64,000 nucleotides of DNA from Pseudorhodoplanes sp. (lineage in GTDB: Bacteria; Pseudomonadota; Alphaproteobacteria; Rhizobiales; Xanthobacteraceae). This document shows, piece by piece, positions 38,710-50,953 of the stretch (within the stretch, counting starts at the first letter, position 1; the number at the start of each line of letters is the position of its first letter). Under the pieces are notes generated by a model. It was not told where the DNA came from and ran no database searches. It saw only the letters and a program-made list of their open reading frames with translations. The position numbers were made by a program, and so were the translations under genes. The DNA is taken from the NCBI GenBank assembly GCA_019187085.1, contig JABARS010000021.1:56589-120588 (forward strand), given 5' to 3'.

Positions 38710-39347
38710 CGCGGGGCCATCGCACGATTTCCGGGACGCTCGTCATCGCGACGCACAATCCCGGCAAGCTGCGCGAGATGCGCGACCTGCTGTCGCGCTA
38801 CGGCATCGACGCGGTCTCCGCCGGCGAGCTTGGTCTGTCCGAACCGGAGGAGACCGGCACGAGCTTTGCCGCCAATGCGCGCATCAAAGCGCGGGCCGCC
38901 ACGCAGGCCGACGGCCGGCCGGCCTTCGCCGACGATTCGGGGCTGGTCGTGGAGGCGCTGGACGGCGAGCCCGGCATCCACTCTGCGCGGCTCGCCGGTC
39001 CCGACAAGGATTTCACGCGCGCGATGGAGACGATCGAGGCGCGACTGCAGGAGCGCGGCGCACGCACGCCGGCGCAGCGGCACGCGCATTTCGTTTCCGC
39101 GCTGTGCGTCGCCTGGCCGGACGGCCATTGCGAGGAGTTCGAGGGCCGCATCGACGGTACGCTGGTCTGGCCGCCGCGCGGAACGAAGGGTTTCGGCTAC
39201 GACCCGATGTTTCTTCCCGACGGCCATGCGCGTACCTTCGGCGAGATGACCGCCGAGGAAAAACACGGCCTGCCGCCGCACGGCAAGGGTCTGTCGCATC
39301 GCGCCCGCGCCTTCATGACGCTCGCGGAGGCCTGCCTTGTCCGCTGA
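38706..39347 (+). CDS. rdgB: dITP/XTP pyrophosphatase (RdgB/HAM1)
   Basis: A 213-residue enzyme that hydrolyses deaminated purine nucleotides (ITP, dITP, XTP) and keeps them out of nucleic acids. Motifs: [43 protein letters not shown] and LSHRARA at the end. The start is a GTG at 38706 overlapping the rph stop by four bases. Its own end overlaps the hemW start by eleven bases. Confidence 0.96.
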   Translation: MTRGHRTISGTLVIATHNPGKLREMRDLLSRYGIDAVSAGELGLSEPEETGTSFAANARIKARAATQADGRPAFADDSGLVVEALDGEPGIHSARLAGPDKDFTRAMETIEARLQERGARTPAQRHAHFVSALCVAWPDGHCEEFEGRIDGTLVWPPRGTKGFGYDPMFLPDGHARTFGEMTAEEKHGLPPHGKGLSHRARAFMTLAEACLVR

Positions 39348-40518
39348 CCGGCCGAGCACGACCGCAAGCGCCGCGCCCGCCGATTTCGGCGTCTATGTGC
39401 ACTGGCCGTTCTGCCTGTCGAAATGTCCCTATTGCGACTTCAACAGCCATGTCCGGCATGCCGCGATCGACGAGGAGCGCTATGTGCGCGCGTTTGCGAC
39501 CGAGATCGCAAGCATGGCCGCGCGCGTGCCGGGGCAGACCGTCTCCACGATCTTCTTCGGCGGCGGCACGCCCTCGCTGATGCGCCCGGCCACCGTCGGC
39601 GCCATCCTCGACGCCGTGGCGCGGCACTGGACCGTCGCCCGCGACGTCGAGGTCACGCTCGAAGCCAATCCGACGAGCGTGGAGGCGGAGCGCTTCCGCG
39701 GCTATCGCGACGCCGGCGTCAACCGCGTCTCGCTCGGTGTGCAGTCGCTCGACGACGCCGCGCTCAAGGCGCTCGGCCGGCTGCACAGCGCAGACGAGGC
39801 GCTGGCCGCGGTCGCCATCGCGCGCAATGTCTTCGAGCGCTATTCGTTCGACCTGATCTATGCGCGGCCCGGACAGTTGGCGGCGGACTGGACGCGCGAG
39901 CTGAAGCTGGCGATCGCGGAAGCCGCCGAGCATCTGTCGCTCTACCAGCTCACCATCGAGCCCGAGACGCCCTTTCATGGCCTGCATGCGGCGGGCAAGC
40001 TGCGCATCCCCGACGATGACGAAGCGCGCGCGCTCTACGATCTCACGCTCGACATCTGCGCGCAGGCCGGGCTTCCCGCTTATGAGATTTCCAACCATGC
40101 CCGCCCGGGCGCCGAATGCCGGCACAATCTCGTCTATTGGCGCGGACACGCCTATGCCGGGATCGGGCCCGGCGCGCATGGCCGGCTCGAGATCGGCGGC
40201 GAGCGCCGCGCGACCGCGACCGAGAAACACCCCGAGGCCTGGCTCATGCGCGTGGAAGCGAACGGCTGCGGCCTGATCAGCGACGAGGCGCTCACTCGCG
40301 AGGAGCGCGCCGACGAATTCCTGCTGATGGGTCTGCGCCTCGCCGAGGGCATCAATCTCACCCGCTACCGCGCGATCGCCGGGCGGGACCTCGACCCGCG
40401 CCGCATCGCGATCCTCAAGGACGAAGGCGCGATCGAGATCACCGCGGACGGTTGCCTGCGCGTGACGCAGGCGGGCTTCCCGCTGCTCGACGCGGTAGTC
40501 GCCGACCTCGCGGCCTAG
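39337..40518 (+). CDS. hemW: Heme chaperone HemW (radical SAM)
   Basis: A 393-residue radical-SAM protein of the HemW family, formerly called oxygen-independent coproporphyrinogen oxidase-like. The iron-sulfur ligands are Cys26, Cys30 and Cys33 ([10 protein letters not shown]). [15 protein letters not shown] and the HemW-type CRHNLVYW motif follow. It binds heme and delivers it to apo-proteins. The start is a TTG at 39337 inside the rdgB end, with GGAGG at 39326-39330. Its stop shares the CTAG palindrome with the stop of the opposite-strand lipoprotein gene. Confidence 0.93.
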   Translation: MSADRPSTTASAAPADFGVYVHWPFCLSKCPYCDFNSHVRHAAIDEERYVRAFATEIASMAARVPGQTVSTIFFGGGTPSLMRPATVGAILDAVARHWTVARDVEVTLEANPTSVEAERFRGYRDAGVNRVSLGVQSLDDAALKALGRLHSADEALAAVAIARNVFERYSFDLIYARPGQLAADWTRELKLAIAEAAEHLSLYQLTIEPETPFHGLHAAGKLRIPDDDEARALYDLTLDICAQAGLPAYEISNHARPGAECRHNLVYWRGHAYAGIGPGAHGRLEIGGERRATATEKHPEAWLMRVEANGCGLISDEALTREERADEFLLMGLRLAEGINLTRYRAIAGRDLDPRRIAILKDEGAIEITADGCLRVTQAGFPLLDAVVADLAA

Positions 40519-41699
40519 GTTCCCGACGACGACGGGCTGAACGATTTCGGCGGCGGGCTGATCGCCTGCGGGCCGGACGGCGTCACGCGCATGACCGACA
40601 GGCCGCGCTCGTTGGTGCCGTCGGAGCGGAAGCGGAACACGCCGTCGATGCCGGCAAAGCCCGACGGGTTGGTCAGCACCTCCTCCGAGAAGCGCTGCAG
40701 GCCCTGCGTCTTCACGAGGGCCGCGACCAGGGCGGTGGCGTCATAGGACAAGGTCGCCGTGCGCACTGGATCCTGTCCGTAGCGCTGGCGGTAGCGGTTG
40801 GTGAAGCTCTGGAAGCCGGCGACGTCCGGCGCGGGGAACCAGCCGCCAGCAAGCGCGGCGTCGCCGAAGATGCGCGGATCGTCCCACAGGCCGGTCCCGA
40901 TCAATTGCGTACGTTTGGTATTCACGCCGCTCGCAACGAGCATCTGCGCGACCGTCGGCACGGTGTCGGCGCCGTCCGCGATGAAGATCGCGTCGGCCTG
41001 CGCCGCCGCCTGCGCCACGACCTTGATACGCGCGGCCATGCGGTCGCGGTCGAGATCGTAACGCTCCAGCGCGACGATGCGGCCGCCGCGCCGCGACACG
41101 ATTTCCTTCAGCGCCGCCTCGACCACCGATCCATAAGCGTTGTCCTGCACGAGCGCGGCGAACGAACGCTTGCCGTTGGCGAAGGCATAGCCGACCATCC
41201 GCGCGATATCGGATTCCGGCAGGAAGCTCAGGAGATAGATGCCGCGCGCGGCCACGCTCGCGTCCGTCGAGAACGCGATCACCGGCACGCCGCGCGGCCG
41301 CGCAATCTGGCCGACCGCCTGCACCGATTGCGCGAACAGCGGCCCGAGGATGATCTCGGCGCCTTCGGCAATCGCCTGCTGGGCGGCCTGCTGCGCGCCG
41401 AGCGAGGTGCCGCCGTCGTCCTTGACCAGAAGCTGGATGTCGGGGGCGTTGAATTCCGCCAGCGCGAGCTCGGCGGCATTTTTCATCGACTGCGCGACGA
41501 GGCCGGCATTGCCCTGCGCCGACAGCGGCAGGATCAGGGCCGCCTTGACCTGGCCCTGGCCGACCGCCGTTCCCGGCGGCGGCACCGGAGCGGCGGCCTG
41601 TTCGCCGAAGCCCGGCCCCTGGCCCGCACAGGCCGCCAAAAGCAGAGCGGCGCCCGTCAGGAGCCCGGCCAATTTGGCTTTGCGCGGTGCCATCATGAA
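40515..41699 (-). CDS. LpoA-like lipoprotein with periplasmic-binding (Leu/Ile/Val) fold
   Basis: A 394-residue lipoprotein. The lipobox LLLAACAG puts the lipidated cysteine near residue 20. The rest matches the type 1 periplasmic-binding fold (IILGPLFAQSVQAV, VIAFSTDASVAARGIYL, FAALVQDNAYGS). In gammaproteobacteria LpoA of this fold activates penicillin-binding protein PBP1A; in alphaproteobacteria the role is assumed, not shown. The ATG at 41699 is chosen, with GGAAG upstream. It is divergent from rsmI, as LpoA is in many genomes. Confidence 0.8.
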   Translation of the reverse strand, partial: FMMAPRKAKLAGLLTGAALLLAACAGQGPGFGEQAAAPVPPPGTAVGQGQVKAALILPLSAQGNAGLVAQSMKNAAELALAEFNAPDIQLLVKDDGGTSLGAQQAAQQAIAEGAEIILGPLFAQSVQAVGQIARPRGVPVIAFSTDASVAARGIYLLSFLPESDIARMVGYAFANGKRSFAALVQDNAYGSVVEAALKEIVSRRGGRIVALERYDLDRDRMAARIKVVAQAAAQADAIFIADGADTVPTVAQMLVASGVNTKRTQLIGTGLWDDPRIFGDAALAGGWFPAPDVAGFQSFTNRYRQRYGQDPVRTATLSYDATALVAALVKTQGLQRFSEEVLTNPSGFAGIDGVFRFRSDGTNERGLSVMRVTPSGPQAISPPPKSFSPSSSGT

Positions 41700-41838
41700 C
41701 CGCTTCCGCTTGCTCCGGGACACTGAACTTTCCTCAAGAGACGCCACACGAGGCCCGGCGACCAGTCCGCGTTTGCAATCTGGCATATTGTCGGCGATTG
41801 GTTAACCAAGCGAAAAGCATCAAAATTTGGGCCTCACC

Positions 41839-42738
41839 ATGACGCGGGACCAGGCCACGCGCGGCTATCATATCCTGGGGCGGGAGGTGACGGTCCCCAA
41901 ACCGGCCGCCGGGCTCTATGTCGTGGCCACTCCGATCGGAAATCTCAAGGACATTTCCATCCGCGCGCTGGAGACGCTGGCCGGCGTCGATGCCATCGCG
42001 TGCGAGGACACGCGGGTGACGCGCAAGCTGCTCGATCATTACGGAATCCGCGTCCCGCTCACGCCCTATCACGACCACAACGCCGAAAGCGCGCGCCCGA
42101 GACTGCTGGAACGCATCGCCGCCGGCGAAGCGATCGCGCTCGTGTCGGATGCCGGCACGCCGCTCGTCTCCGATCCCGGCTATAAGCTGGTGCGTCAGGC
42201 GCGCGAGGCCGGATTGTCCGTCACCTCGATTCCCGGCGCGACATCGGTGATCGCGGCGCTGACCAATGCTGGGCTGCCGACCGACCGGTTCTTCTTCGAC
42301 GGCTTTCTGCCCGCAAAGTCCGCGCAGCGGCAGCGCCGGATCGGCGAACTCGCGCGCATCCCGGCGACGCTGGTGCTGCTGGAATCCGGACCGCGGCTCG
42401 CCGGGACGCTGGCCGCGCTCGCCGAAGAGTTCGGCGCGCGCGAGGCCGCCGTCTGCCGCGAGATGACCAAGCTGCACGAGGAGATCCGCCGCGGCCCGCT
42501 CGATTTTCTGGCGCGGCATTATGCAGAAGGCGGCGAGACGCGCGGCGAAATCGTCATCGTCGTGCATCCGCCGCGACAGGATGAAGCGCTGCCCGACGCC
42601 GAACAGCTCGACGCGATGATCGTCGCCGGACTCGCGAGCGGTTCGGTCAAGGATGTCGCGAGCGAGATCGCCGAGATGACCGGACTGCCGCGCCGCGACG
42701 TCTACCGGCGGGCGCTGGCGCTGGCGAAGGCGCGCTAG
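41839..42738 (+). CDS. rsmI: 16S rRNA (cytidine(1402)-2'-O)-methyltransferase
   Basis: A 299-residue SAM-dependent tetrapyrrole-methylase-fold enzyme modifying C1402 in the 16S rRNA decoding centre. YVVATPIGNLKDISIRALETL, CEDTRVTRKLL, LVSDAGTPLVSDPGYKLV and SIPGATSVIAAL are all family motifs. A DNA-binding-like C-terminal helix pair (VKDVASEIAEMTGLPRRDVYR) is normal. The ATG at 41839 is used; a TTG at 41827 would add four residues. yraN starts on the base after the stop. Confidence 0.95.
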   Translation: MTRDQATRGYHILGREVTVPKPAAGLYVVATPIGNLKDISIRALETLAGVDAIACEDTRVTRKLLDHYGIRVPLTPYHDHNAESARPRLLERIAAGEAIALVSDAGTPLVSDPGYKLVRQAREAGLSVTSIPGATSVIAALTNAGLPTDRFFFDGFLPAKSAQRQRRIGELARIPATLVLLESGPRLAGTLAALAEEFGAREAAVCREMTKLHEEIRRGPLDFLARHYAEGGETRGEIVIVVHPPRQDEALPDAEQLDAMIVAGLASGSVKDVASEIAEMTGLPRRDVYRRALALAKAR

Positions 42739-43137
42739 ATGGCGGCCCGCGGCGACCGCAAGAAAAATCCGCCGGCGCCGCAGCGGCAGGTGGCGTTCCG
42801 GCTCGGCCTGACCGCCGAGAGCCGCGCCGCCGCCATCCTTGTCGCCAAGGGCTATCGCATCGTGTCGCGGCGCTGGCGCTGCCCGGCCGGCGAAGTCGAC
42901 ATCGTCGCACGGCGCGGCAACGTGCTTGCCTTTGTCGAAGTGAAGGCGCGCGCCGCCCTCGACGACGCCGCCTATGCCGTGACCGCGCGCCAGCAGCGGC
43001 GCATCGCCGCCGCGGCCGCCGCCTGGCTCGCCGTCAATGCGGACGACATCTGTCGCGACGTGCGCTTCGACGTGATCCTGGTCGCGCCAGGGCGCTGGCC
43101 GCGGCACATCGAGGCCGCGTTCGACGCCGGCGGCTGA
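42739..43137 (+). CDS. yraN: YraN/UPF0102 family nuclease-fold protein
   Basis: A 132-residue protein of the UPF0102 family, an uncharacterised restriction-endonuclease-like fold. Motifs [14 protein letters not shown] ([20 protein letters not shown]) and [13 protein letters not shown] carry the expected Asp, Glu-x-Lys residues. The ATG immediately follows the rsmI TAG, so the two are co-translated. This pairing is common in proteobacteria. No function is proven. Confidence 0.93.
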   Translation: MAARGDRKKNPPAPQRQVAFRLGLTAESRAAAILVAKGYRIVSRRWRCPAGEVDIVARRGNVLAFVEVKARAALDDAAYAVTARQQRRIAAAAAAWLAVNADDICRDVRFDVILVAPGRWPRHIEAAFDAGG

Positions 43138-43141
43138 CGGC

Positions 43142-44401
43142 TCAGGCGGCGTCGAGCCGCTGGAAGAAGCGCTCGACCTCGCCGCGGATATGGGCGGCCA
43201 CCGCGCCCAGATTGTCGGCGACCGTCCGCGCCTCGGTCGCGTGCCGGTTGGTGGTCTCGGCGATGGCGTTGACGCCGCTCACCTGCTCGGCGGCCTCCGC
43301 CGTGCGCTGCGAGGCGGTCTCGACGCTGCGCGCGATTTCCTGCGTCGCGGCGCCCTGCTCGGTGACCGCGGCGGCGATGGCGCCGCTGATATCCCCGATC
43401 TCGCGAATGGTTCGCTCGATGATCGCGATGGCCTCGATCGAGCGACCGGTGGCGGCCTGCATCGCGGCGATCTGCGCGGTGATCTCGTCGGTCGCCTTCG
43501 CGGTCTGGCCGGCGAGCGCCTTCACTTCGCCCGCCACGACCGCGAAGCCGCGGCCGGCATCGCCCGCGCGTGCAGCCTCGATGGTCGCATTGAGCGCCAG
43601 CAGGTTGGTCTGGGCGGCGATGTCGTTGATCATGCGCACGACGTCGCCGATGCGGCCGGCGGCCTCGTTGAGCTCCTTCACCGTCACGTTGGTCTGCGCG
43701 GCTTCGCCGACCGCCTTCATCGCGATATCGTTGGACTGCGCGACCTGCCGCTCGATTTCGCGCACCGAGGAGGTGAGTTCGTCGGCGGCCGATGCGATGT
43801 CGTTGACGTTGGACGAGGCTGCCGCCGACGCGGCGCTGGCGCGGGCGGTGAGCTGCGATGTCGTGGCAACGCCTTCGGCGATATGCTGCGAGCCGCGATG
43901 CATTTCGGTCGACAGCGTCAGCAGTTCGGCGAGGCTCTTTTCAATATCGGCGCCGAAGCCCGCGATGTCGCGGGCGGCACGCTCGTGGCGTCCGGCGCCG
44001 TCCGCCTGCGCATCCAGGCCGGCGCCATCCGTCTCGCCGGCCATGCGCGGCGTGACCGCAAGCGCCGCCAGTGCCGTGGCGAGCGCACCGATCTCATCGC
44101 CGCGGTCGCGGTGGGGAATGTCGGCTTTCCGGCCGGCGGCGGCGGCCTCCGCCGCCCGTCTCAGGTCGGCGAGCGGCTGCCGCCAGTGTCGTCCGACCAT
44201 GGATGTGCCGAGGCCGGCGAGCGCGACGGCGGCTACGGCGAAGAACGTCATCCAGAATGCGGTATCGCCAAAGCCGCCGACCATATCGGCATTGCGGCGG
44301 GCCGCCGCAACGCCGAACGCGGCCAGCGCCAGCGCCGCACACGCAAGCAGCGCCAATATTGCGTAGAGCTTTCCGGCAATAGACAATCGAAAAATGCTCA
44401 T
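43142..44401 (-). CDS. Methyl-accepting chemotaxis protein without a sensor domain
   Basis: A 419-residue chemoreceptor. Two membrane segments (about 8-31 and 48-70) are separated by only ~16 residues, so there is no periplasmic ligand domain. A HAMP-like region (about 70-120) leads to the signalling domain, whose hairpin tip reads [31 protein letters not shown]. It should couple to CheA/CheW. No cytoplasmic PAS or other sensor domain is seen. The gene lies on the minus strand between yraN and gshB, which are commonly adjacent in Rhizobiales. The ATG at 44401 is used. Confidence 0.88.
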   Translation of the reverse strand: MSIFRLSIAGKLYAILALLACAALALAAFGVAAARRNADMVGGFGDTAFWMTFFAVAAVALAGLGTSMVGRHWRQPLADLRRAAEAAAAGRKADIPHRDRGDEIGALATALAALAVTPRMAGETDGAGLDAQADGAGRHERAARDIAGFGADIEKSLAELLTLSTEMHRGSQHIAEGVATTSQLTARASAASAAASSNVNDIASAADELTSSVREIERQVAQSNDIAMKAVGEAAQTNVTVKELNEAAGRIGDVVRMINDIAAQTNLLALNATIEAARAGDAGRGFAVVAGEVKALAGQTAKATDEITAQIAAMQAATGRSIEAIAIIERTIREIGDISGAIAAAVTEQGAATQEIARSVETASQRTAEAAEQVSGVNAIAETTNRHATEARTVADNLGAVAAHIRGEVERFFQRLDAA

Positions 44402-44548
44402 GGAGGATCCCCCGATTGGAAACTTGCACCGCCAGGACGGCCGCACGAGTACGCCGCACGCGTACAATGGTGGTAAATTGTTAACCACAAGTTGTCGCAG
44501 GCACTCCCCTCCCGCCCGCCGTCTCGTCTCGCACCGTCAAGGACGCCC

Positions 44549-45487
44549 ATGCCGCTGAATATCGCCGTGCAAATGGACCCGATCGAGCGGATCAATATCC
44601 GCGGCGATTCGACCTTCGCGCTGCTGCTGGAGGCCCAGAAACGCGGCTACCGGCTGTCCTATTACACGCCTGACCGGCTGGCCCAGCGCGGCGAAAAGCT
44701 GTTCGCGCGGGTGCAGCCGCTGTCGGTGCGCGACATCGCGGGCGACCATTTCACGCTCGGAGACGAAGCGCGCGTCGAACTGTCGTCGTTCGACGTGATC
44801 CTGCTGCGGCAGGATCCGCCGTTCGATCTCGCCTACATCACGACGACGCATCTGCTCGAACGCGTGCATCCGGGGACGCTCGTCGTCAACGATCCCGCCC
44901 ATGTGCGCAACGCGCCCGAAAAGATTTTCGTGCTCGGCTTTTCCGACCTGATGCCACCCACCCTCGTCACCCGCGACCTCGCCGAGATCAGGGCGTTCCG
45001 CGAGGAGCACGGCGATATCGTCATGAAGCCGCTTTACGGCAATGGCGGCGCGGCGGTGTTCCGCCTGACGCGCGACGACCTGAATTTCGGCTCGCTGTAC
45101 GACCTGTTCGCGACCACCTTCCGCGAGCAATGGATGGTGCAGAAATTTCTGCCCGAGGTGAAAGACGGCGACAAGCGCATCATCCTCGTCGACGGCGAAT
45201 TCGCCGGCGCGGTCAACCGCGTGCCGGCGGCGGACGATCTGCGCTCCAACATGGTGCGCGGCGGCGCGGCAAAGGCCACCGACCTGAGCGCGCGCGAGCG
45301 CGAAATCTGCGCGCGGCTCGGTCCGGCGCTGCGCGAGCGCGGACTGATTTTCGTCGGCATCGACGTGATCGGCGGCTACCTGACGGAAATCAACGTCACC
45401 TCGCCGACCGGGATCCGCGCCATCAAAAATCTCGGCGGCCCCGACATCGCGGCCGCGATCTGGGACAAGATCGAGAGCAGACGTTAG
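44549..45487 (+). CDS. gshB: Glutathione synthetase
   Basis: A 312-residue ATP-grasp enzyme joining gamma-glutamylcysteine and glycine to give glutathione. It starts [29 protein letters not shown], and has [34 protein letters not shown] and the C-terminal [13 protein letters not shown]. The ATG at 44549 has AAGGAC upstream; the sequence before it is not conserved. It is divergent from the chemoreceptor gene. Confidence 0.96.
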   Translation: MPLNIAVQMDPIERINIRGDSTFALLLEAQKRGYRLSYYTPDRLAQRGEKLFARVQPLSVRDIAGDHFTLGDEARVELSSFDVILLRQDPPFDLAYITTTHLLERVHPGTLVVNDPAHVRNAPEKIFVLGFSDLMPPTLVTRDLAEIRAFREEHGDIVMKPLYGNGGAAVFRLTRDDLNFGSLYDLFATTFREQWMVQKFLPEVKDGDKRIILVDGEFAGAVNRVPAADDLRSNMVRGGAAKATDLSAREREICARLGPALRERGLIFVGIDVIGGYLTEINVTSPTGIRAIKNLGGPDIAAAIWDKIESRR

Positions 45488-45493
45488 AGCGTT

Positions 45494-46462
45494 ATGAGAG
45501 AGGCCGCCTCGATGCCGTCCTGCCGTCGCCCGATCGCTGTCGCGTTGATCTGGACCTGCATGGCGGTGCCGGCGCTGGCGGTCGGCAACTGCTATTTCCC
45601 CAAGCGTCCGCCGGTCACGCTCAAGGACATGGGGCCCTGCCGCTTCGATCCCGAAACCCAGACCTATGCCGGCGAGCCGGCCGAGCAGGCGCGCTGCCTG
45701 CTCACCCCGGTGCGGCCGGTCGGACGACTGGGAGAGCCGCTCGCCGAACTGCCGGACGCGCTGGCGCGCTTCGTGGGAACCGATCGCGACCTGCCGTCGC
45801 GCGACGCGCTGCGGGCGCTGTTGGCCGGGCGCGGCCTCATCGACGCGCTCGGCGACGCGCTCGCGGATGCCGTGGCGCACGCCCATGACGGCGATCCGCT
45901 GTCGCGCTCGGCCACCTATTTCGTGCTGCACGACACGTCATCGCCCAATTTCCGCGGCCTGCCGTGGCCGCGCGCGCTCGACGACGATCCCAAGATCAAC
46001 AATCTCGCGCGCTATCAGTGCGCCAACCGGATCGAGCGCGCGCACGTCTTCATCAACCGCCGCGGCGCGATCCTGCTGGCGCACGATTTCGTCGTGCCAT
46101 GGCGCGCGACCAAGTTCGAGACCGCGACCAATCACGGCAGCGCGCTCAAAGGGCTCTATCTGCATATCGAGCTGATCCAGCCGCGCCGCGCCTTGTCGGG
46201 CTACGGCCGCCGCAACGACTTCCTGGCGCCCGATCCGGGCTTCACGCAGAAGCAGTACGACGCGCTGGCGCTGGTCTATACGATCGCGAGCGTGCGCGCG
46301 GGCTTCTGGATGATTCCGGGCTATCACGCGGTCATCGACGAAGGCATCCGCGACAAGCACGACGATCCGCAGAATTTCGATCTCGATGCCTTTGCCGCCC
46401 GCCTGACGGCGCTACGCACCGCGCTCGCCGACGCGCACAAGAGCACGATCGGTTCGAAATAG
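45494..46462 (+). CDS. Secreted N-acetylmuramoyl-L-alanine amidase-like protein
   Basis: A 322-residue protein with a signal peptide (residues 1-29, ending VPALAVG). The C-terminal two thirds resemble an Amidase_2/PGRP fold. TYFVLHDTSS has His146, AHVFINRRGAI and LYLHIELIQP are core strands, and PGYHAVIDEGIRDKHDDPQNFD has His278 with Lys288 and Asp290/291. These correspond to the zinc and catalytic positions of AmiD-type amidases that cut the lactyl-peptide bond of peptidoglycan. The match is weak overall and the enzyme may act on another substrate. It starts six bases after gshB. Confidence 0.6.
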   Translation: MREAASMPSCRRPIAVALIWTCMAVPALAVGNCYFPKRPPVTLKDMGPCRFDPETQTYAGEPAEQARCLLTPVRPVGRLGEPLAELPDALARFVGTDRDLPSRDALRALLAGRGLIDALGDALADAVAHAHDGDPLSRSATYFVLHDTSSPNFRGLPWPRALDDDPKINNLARYQCANRIERAHVFINRRGAILLAHDFVVPWRATKFETATNHGSALKGLYLHIELIQPRRALSGYGRRNDFLAPDPGFTQKQYDALALVYTIASVRAGFWMIPGYHAVIDEGIRDKHDDPQNFDLDAFAARLTALRTALADAHKSTIGSK

Positions 46463-46524
46463 GGTCCGGCTTTTTTCTTTCTGCGGGACGCCGCGCGGAT
46501 CGCCGCGGCAGCGCCACGATTCGC

Positions 46525-46698
46525 TCAGTGGCGGACCGCTCCCTGCTCCAGCTCGTAGACGTCGAGGCCGCGCCAGTCCACGCCGGCCCGCCGCATGGCG
46601 TCGATCAGGTCTTCGAGGTCGCCGCCGGCGGCCTGGGCTTCCAGCCGCGCCTTGCGCGCTTCCTGGAGTTCGGTTTCGAGGGCTTTCTTGTCGATCAT
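46525..46698 (-). CDS. Small protein of unknown function (57 residues)
   Basis: A short gene with a good AGGGAGCG ribosome binding site before the ATG at 46698. The product begins MIDKKALETELQEARKARL and is mostly charged helix, ending DWRGLDVYELEQGAVRH; a coiled coil is likely in the first half. No family is recognised. It is divergent from yifB (about 115 bases between the starts) and convergent with the amidase-like gene. The start site and amino-acid composition support it as real, but homology would be needed to confirm. Confidence 0.6.
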   Translation of the reverse strand: MIDKKALETELQEARKARLEAQAAGGDLEDLIDAMRRAGVDWRGLDVYELEQGAVRH

Positions 46699-46813
46699 TT
46701 TCACGCTCCCTGACGCATGGGCTGGGACCGTAGCTGAGTCGTTTTGTTCTGCAAATGTTCTTGTCGCCACTCGGCGCCTCGCGTACACTTTTGCGGGGAA
46801 AAGGGCCGCGGGG

Positions 46814-48352
46814 ATGGTCCAGCACGTTTCAACCGTAGCGTTCGAAGGCATCGAGGCGCGCGCCGTCGACGTCCAGGTGCAGGTTGCGCCTGGCCTGCCC
46901 GCCTTCAATGTCGTCGGCCTGCCTGACAAGGCCGTCTCCGAGGCGCGCGAGCGGGTGCGCGCGGCGCTGATAGCCTCCGGTCTCGCGCTGCCGGCGCGCC
47001 GCATCACCATCAATCTCGCGCCCGCCGACCTGCCGAAGGAAGGCAGCCATTACGACCTGCCGATCGCGCTCGGCCTGATGGCGGCCATCGGCGCGATCCC
47101 CCACGACGCGCTGCCCGGCTTCACCGTGCTCGGCGAGCTTGGTCTCGACGGCTCGGTGTCGACGGTCGCCGGCGTGCTGCCGGCCGCCATCGGCGCTAAT
47201 GGACGCGGCGAGGGCCTGATCTGTCCGGCCGCCTGCGGGCCGGAAGCCGCCTGGGCGAGCCCCGAGATGGAAATCGTCGCCGCCGCCTCGCTCATCCAGA
47301 TCGCCAACCATTTCCGCGGCACGCAGGTTCTCTCGCGGCCGCAGCCGAAAATCCGCGAGGTCGAGCCCGGCGCGCTCGACCTTGCCGACATCAAGGGCCA
47401 GGAAAGCGCCAAGCGCGCGCTCGAAGTCGCCGCCGCCGGCGGACACAATCTCCTGATGTGCGGACCGCCGGGCGCCGGCAAGTCGATGCTGGCCGCGCGC
47501 CTGCCCTCGATCCTGCCACCGCTGTCGCCGGCCGAACTGCTGGAAGTCTCCATGATCGCCTCGGTCGCCGGCCAGATCGGCGACGGAGCGCTGACCAGCC
47601 GGCGGCCGTTCCGCGCGCCGCATCATTCGGCGAGCATGCCGGCTTTGGTCGGCGGCGGCCTGCGGGCGCGGCCGGGCGAGGTATCGCTCGCCCATCACGG
47701 CGTGCTCTTCCTCGACGAGTTCCCGGAATTCCAGCCGCAGGCGCTCGATTCGCTGCGGCAGCCGCTGGAGAGCGGCGAGGTATCGATCGCGCGCGCCAAC
47801 CACCGCATCACCTATCCGGCGCGTTTCATGCTGGTGGCGGCGATGAATCCCTGCCGCTGCGGACACGCGAGCGATCCCGGCTATGTGTGCAAGCGCGGAT
47901 CGAACGTGCGCTGCATCGCCGATTATCAGGCGCGCCTGTCGGGACCGCTGCTCGACCGCATCGACCTGCACATCGACGTGCCCGCGGTGACCGCGAGCGA
48001 CCTCATCCTGCCGGCACCGGCCGAGGGCAGCCGCGAGGTCGCCGCGCGCGTCGCCCGCGCCCGCGACATCCAGAGCGAGCGCTATGCCGCGCTCGGCCTG
48101 CCGCATGTGCGCACCAATGCGCAGGTGCAGGGCCCAGTGCTGGAAGACGTCGCGCGCCCGGATATGGCGGGACTGTCGCTGCTGCGCGACGCCGCCGACG
48201 CCATGCGCCTGTCGGCGCGCGGCTATCACCGCGTGCTGCGCGTGGCGCGCACGCTCGCCGACCTCGACGGCGCGGACGCGGTCGGGCGTCCCCACATCGC
48301 CGAAGCGCTCTCCTACCGTGCGCCGCACGACCGCCTGCGCAGCGTGGCCTGA
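46814..48352 (+). CDS. yifB: YifB/ComM family AAA+ ATPase (Mg-chelatase-like)
   Basis: A 512-residue protein. An N-terminal Lon-substrate-like domain (about 1-170) is followed by an AAA+ module with Walker A GPPGAGKS at 217-224 and Walker B VLFLDEFPEF. A cysteine cluster (NPCRCGHASDPGYVC) follows. ComM-type members help branch migration in natural transformation and probably in recombination generally. Length is normal. The ATG at 46814 is used. It lies three genes after gshB, as in related genomes. Confidence 0.92.
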   Translation: MVQHVSTVAFEGIEARAVDVQVQVAPGLPAFNVVGLPDKAVSEARERVRAALIASGLALPARRITINLAPADLPKEGSHYDLPIALGLMAAIGAIPHDALPGFTVLGELGLDGSVSTVAGVLPAAIGANGRGEGLICPAACGPEAAWASPEMEIVAAASLIQIANHFRGTQVLSRPQPKIREVEPGALDLADIKGQESAKRALEVAAAGGHNLLMCGPPGAGKSMLAARLPSILPPLSPAELLEVSMIASVAGQIGDGALTSRRPFRAPHHSASMPALVGGGLRARPGEVSLAHHGVLFLDEFPEFQPQALDSLRQPLESGEVSIARANHRITYPARFMLVAAMNPCRCGHASDPGYVCKRGSNVRCIADYQARLSGPLLDRIDLHIDVPAVTASDLILPAPAEGSREVAARVARARDIQSERYAALGLPHVRTNAQVQGPVLEDVARPDMAGLSLLRDAADAMRLSARGYHRVLRVARTLADLDGADAVGRPHIAEALSYRAPHDRLRSVA

Positions 48353-48386
48353 ACCTTGATACCGTTCGTTTCCGCGGCGGGAATAA

Positions 48387-48431
48387 CGGTACATTAACCG
48401 CGTCCCCATTTGGCCGCATTCCGCTGTACCG
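48387..48431. repeat. Inverted repeat upstream of the hybrid histidine kinase
   Basis: CGGTACA (48387-48393) and TGTACCG (48425-48431) form a perfect seven-base inverted repeat separated by 31 bases, 114 bases before the kinase start. It could be an operator; the arms are short, so chance cannot be excluded. Confidence 0.4.
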
Positions 48432-48544
48432 CACTGAAGGAAATGGCAAGAGGCGATACGTAACGATGGCCGGCAAAGGAACCTCCGGGCCGGCGCCGTC
48501 ATAGGGCACTCCGGCAAACGGAAGGCCACAGGGACGCCAGCGTC

Positions 48545-50764
<2,220 letters not shown>

Positions 50765-50953
50765 TTTCGGGCAAGGCCGGCACCACCCGGCCCGGATAAT
50801 TTCCCGACCGGCGACCCTCGCCAACCGCGTCCCGCTGTCATAAATACGCAGCAGAATCTTTGCTTAGTGCGGTAAGGTGCCGGTGCGGTTCCGTGCGGGC
50901 CGCCGGCGATCTCGGGAACGATGTCGCGCCGGACGCGAGCGAAAGTTCAACCC

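Noticed and set aside
41795..41815. Second CtrA box near TTAACC upstream of rsmI
   Set aside because: Only one TTAA half is present with no partner at seven bases.
44470..44490. CtrA site between the chemoreceptor and gshB
   Set aside because: TTAACC is present but the second half reads TAAA at the wrong distance.
46463..46524. Intrinsic terminator with T-run near 46471
   Set aside because: The T-run is not preceded by a stable hairpin on the plus strand, so I do not list it as a terminator.
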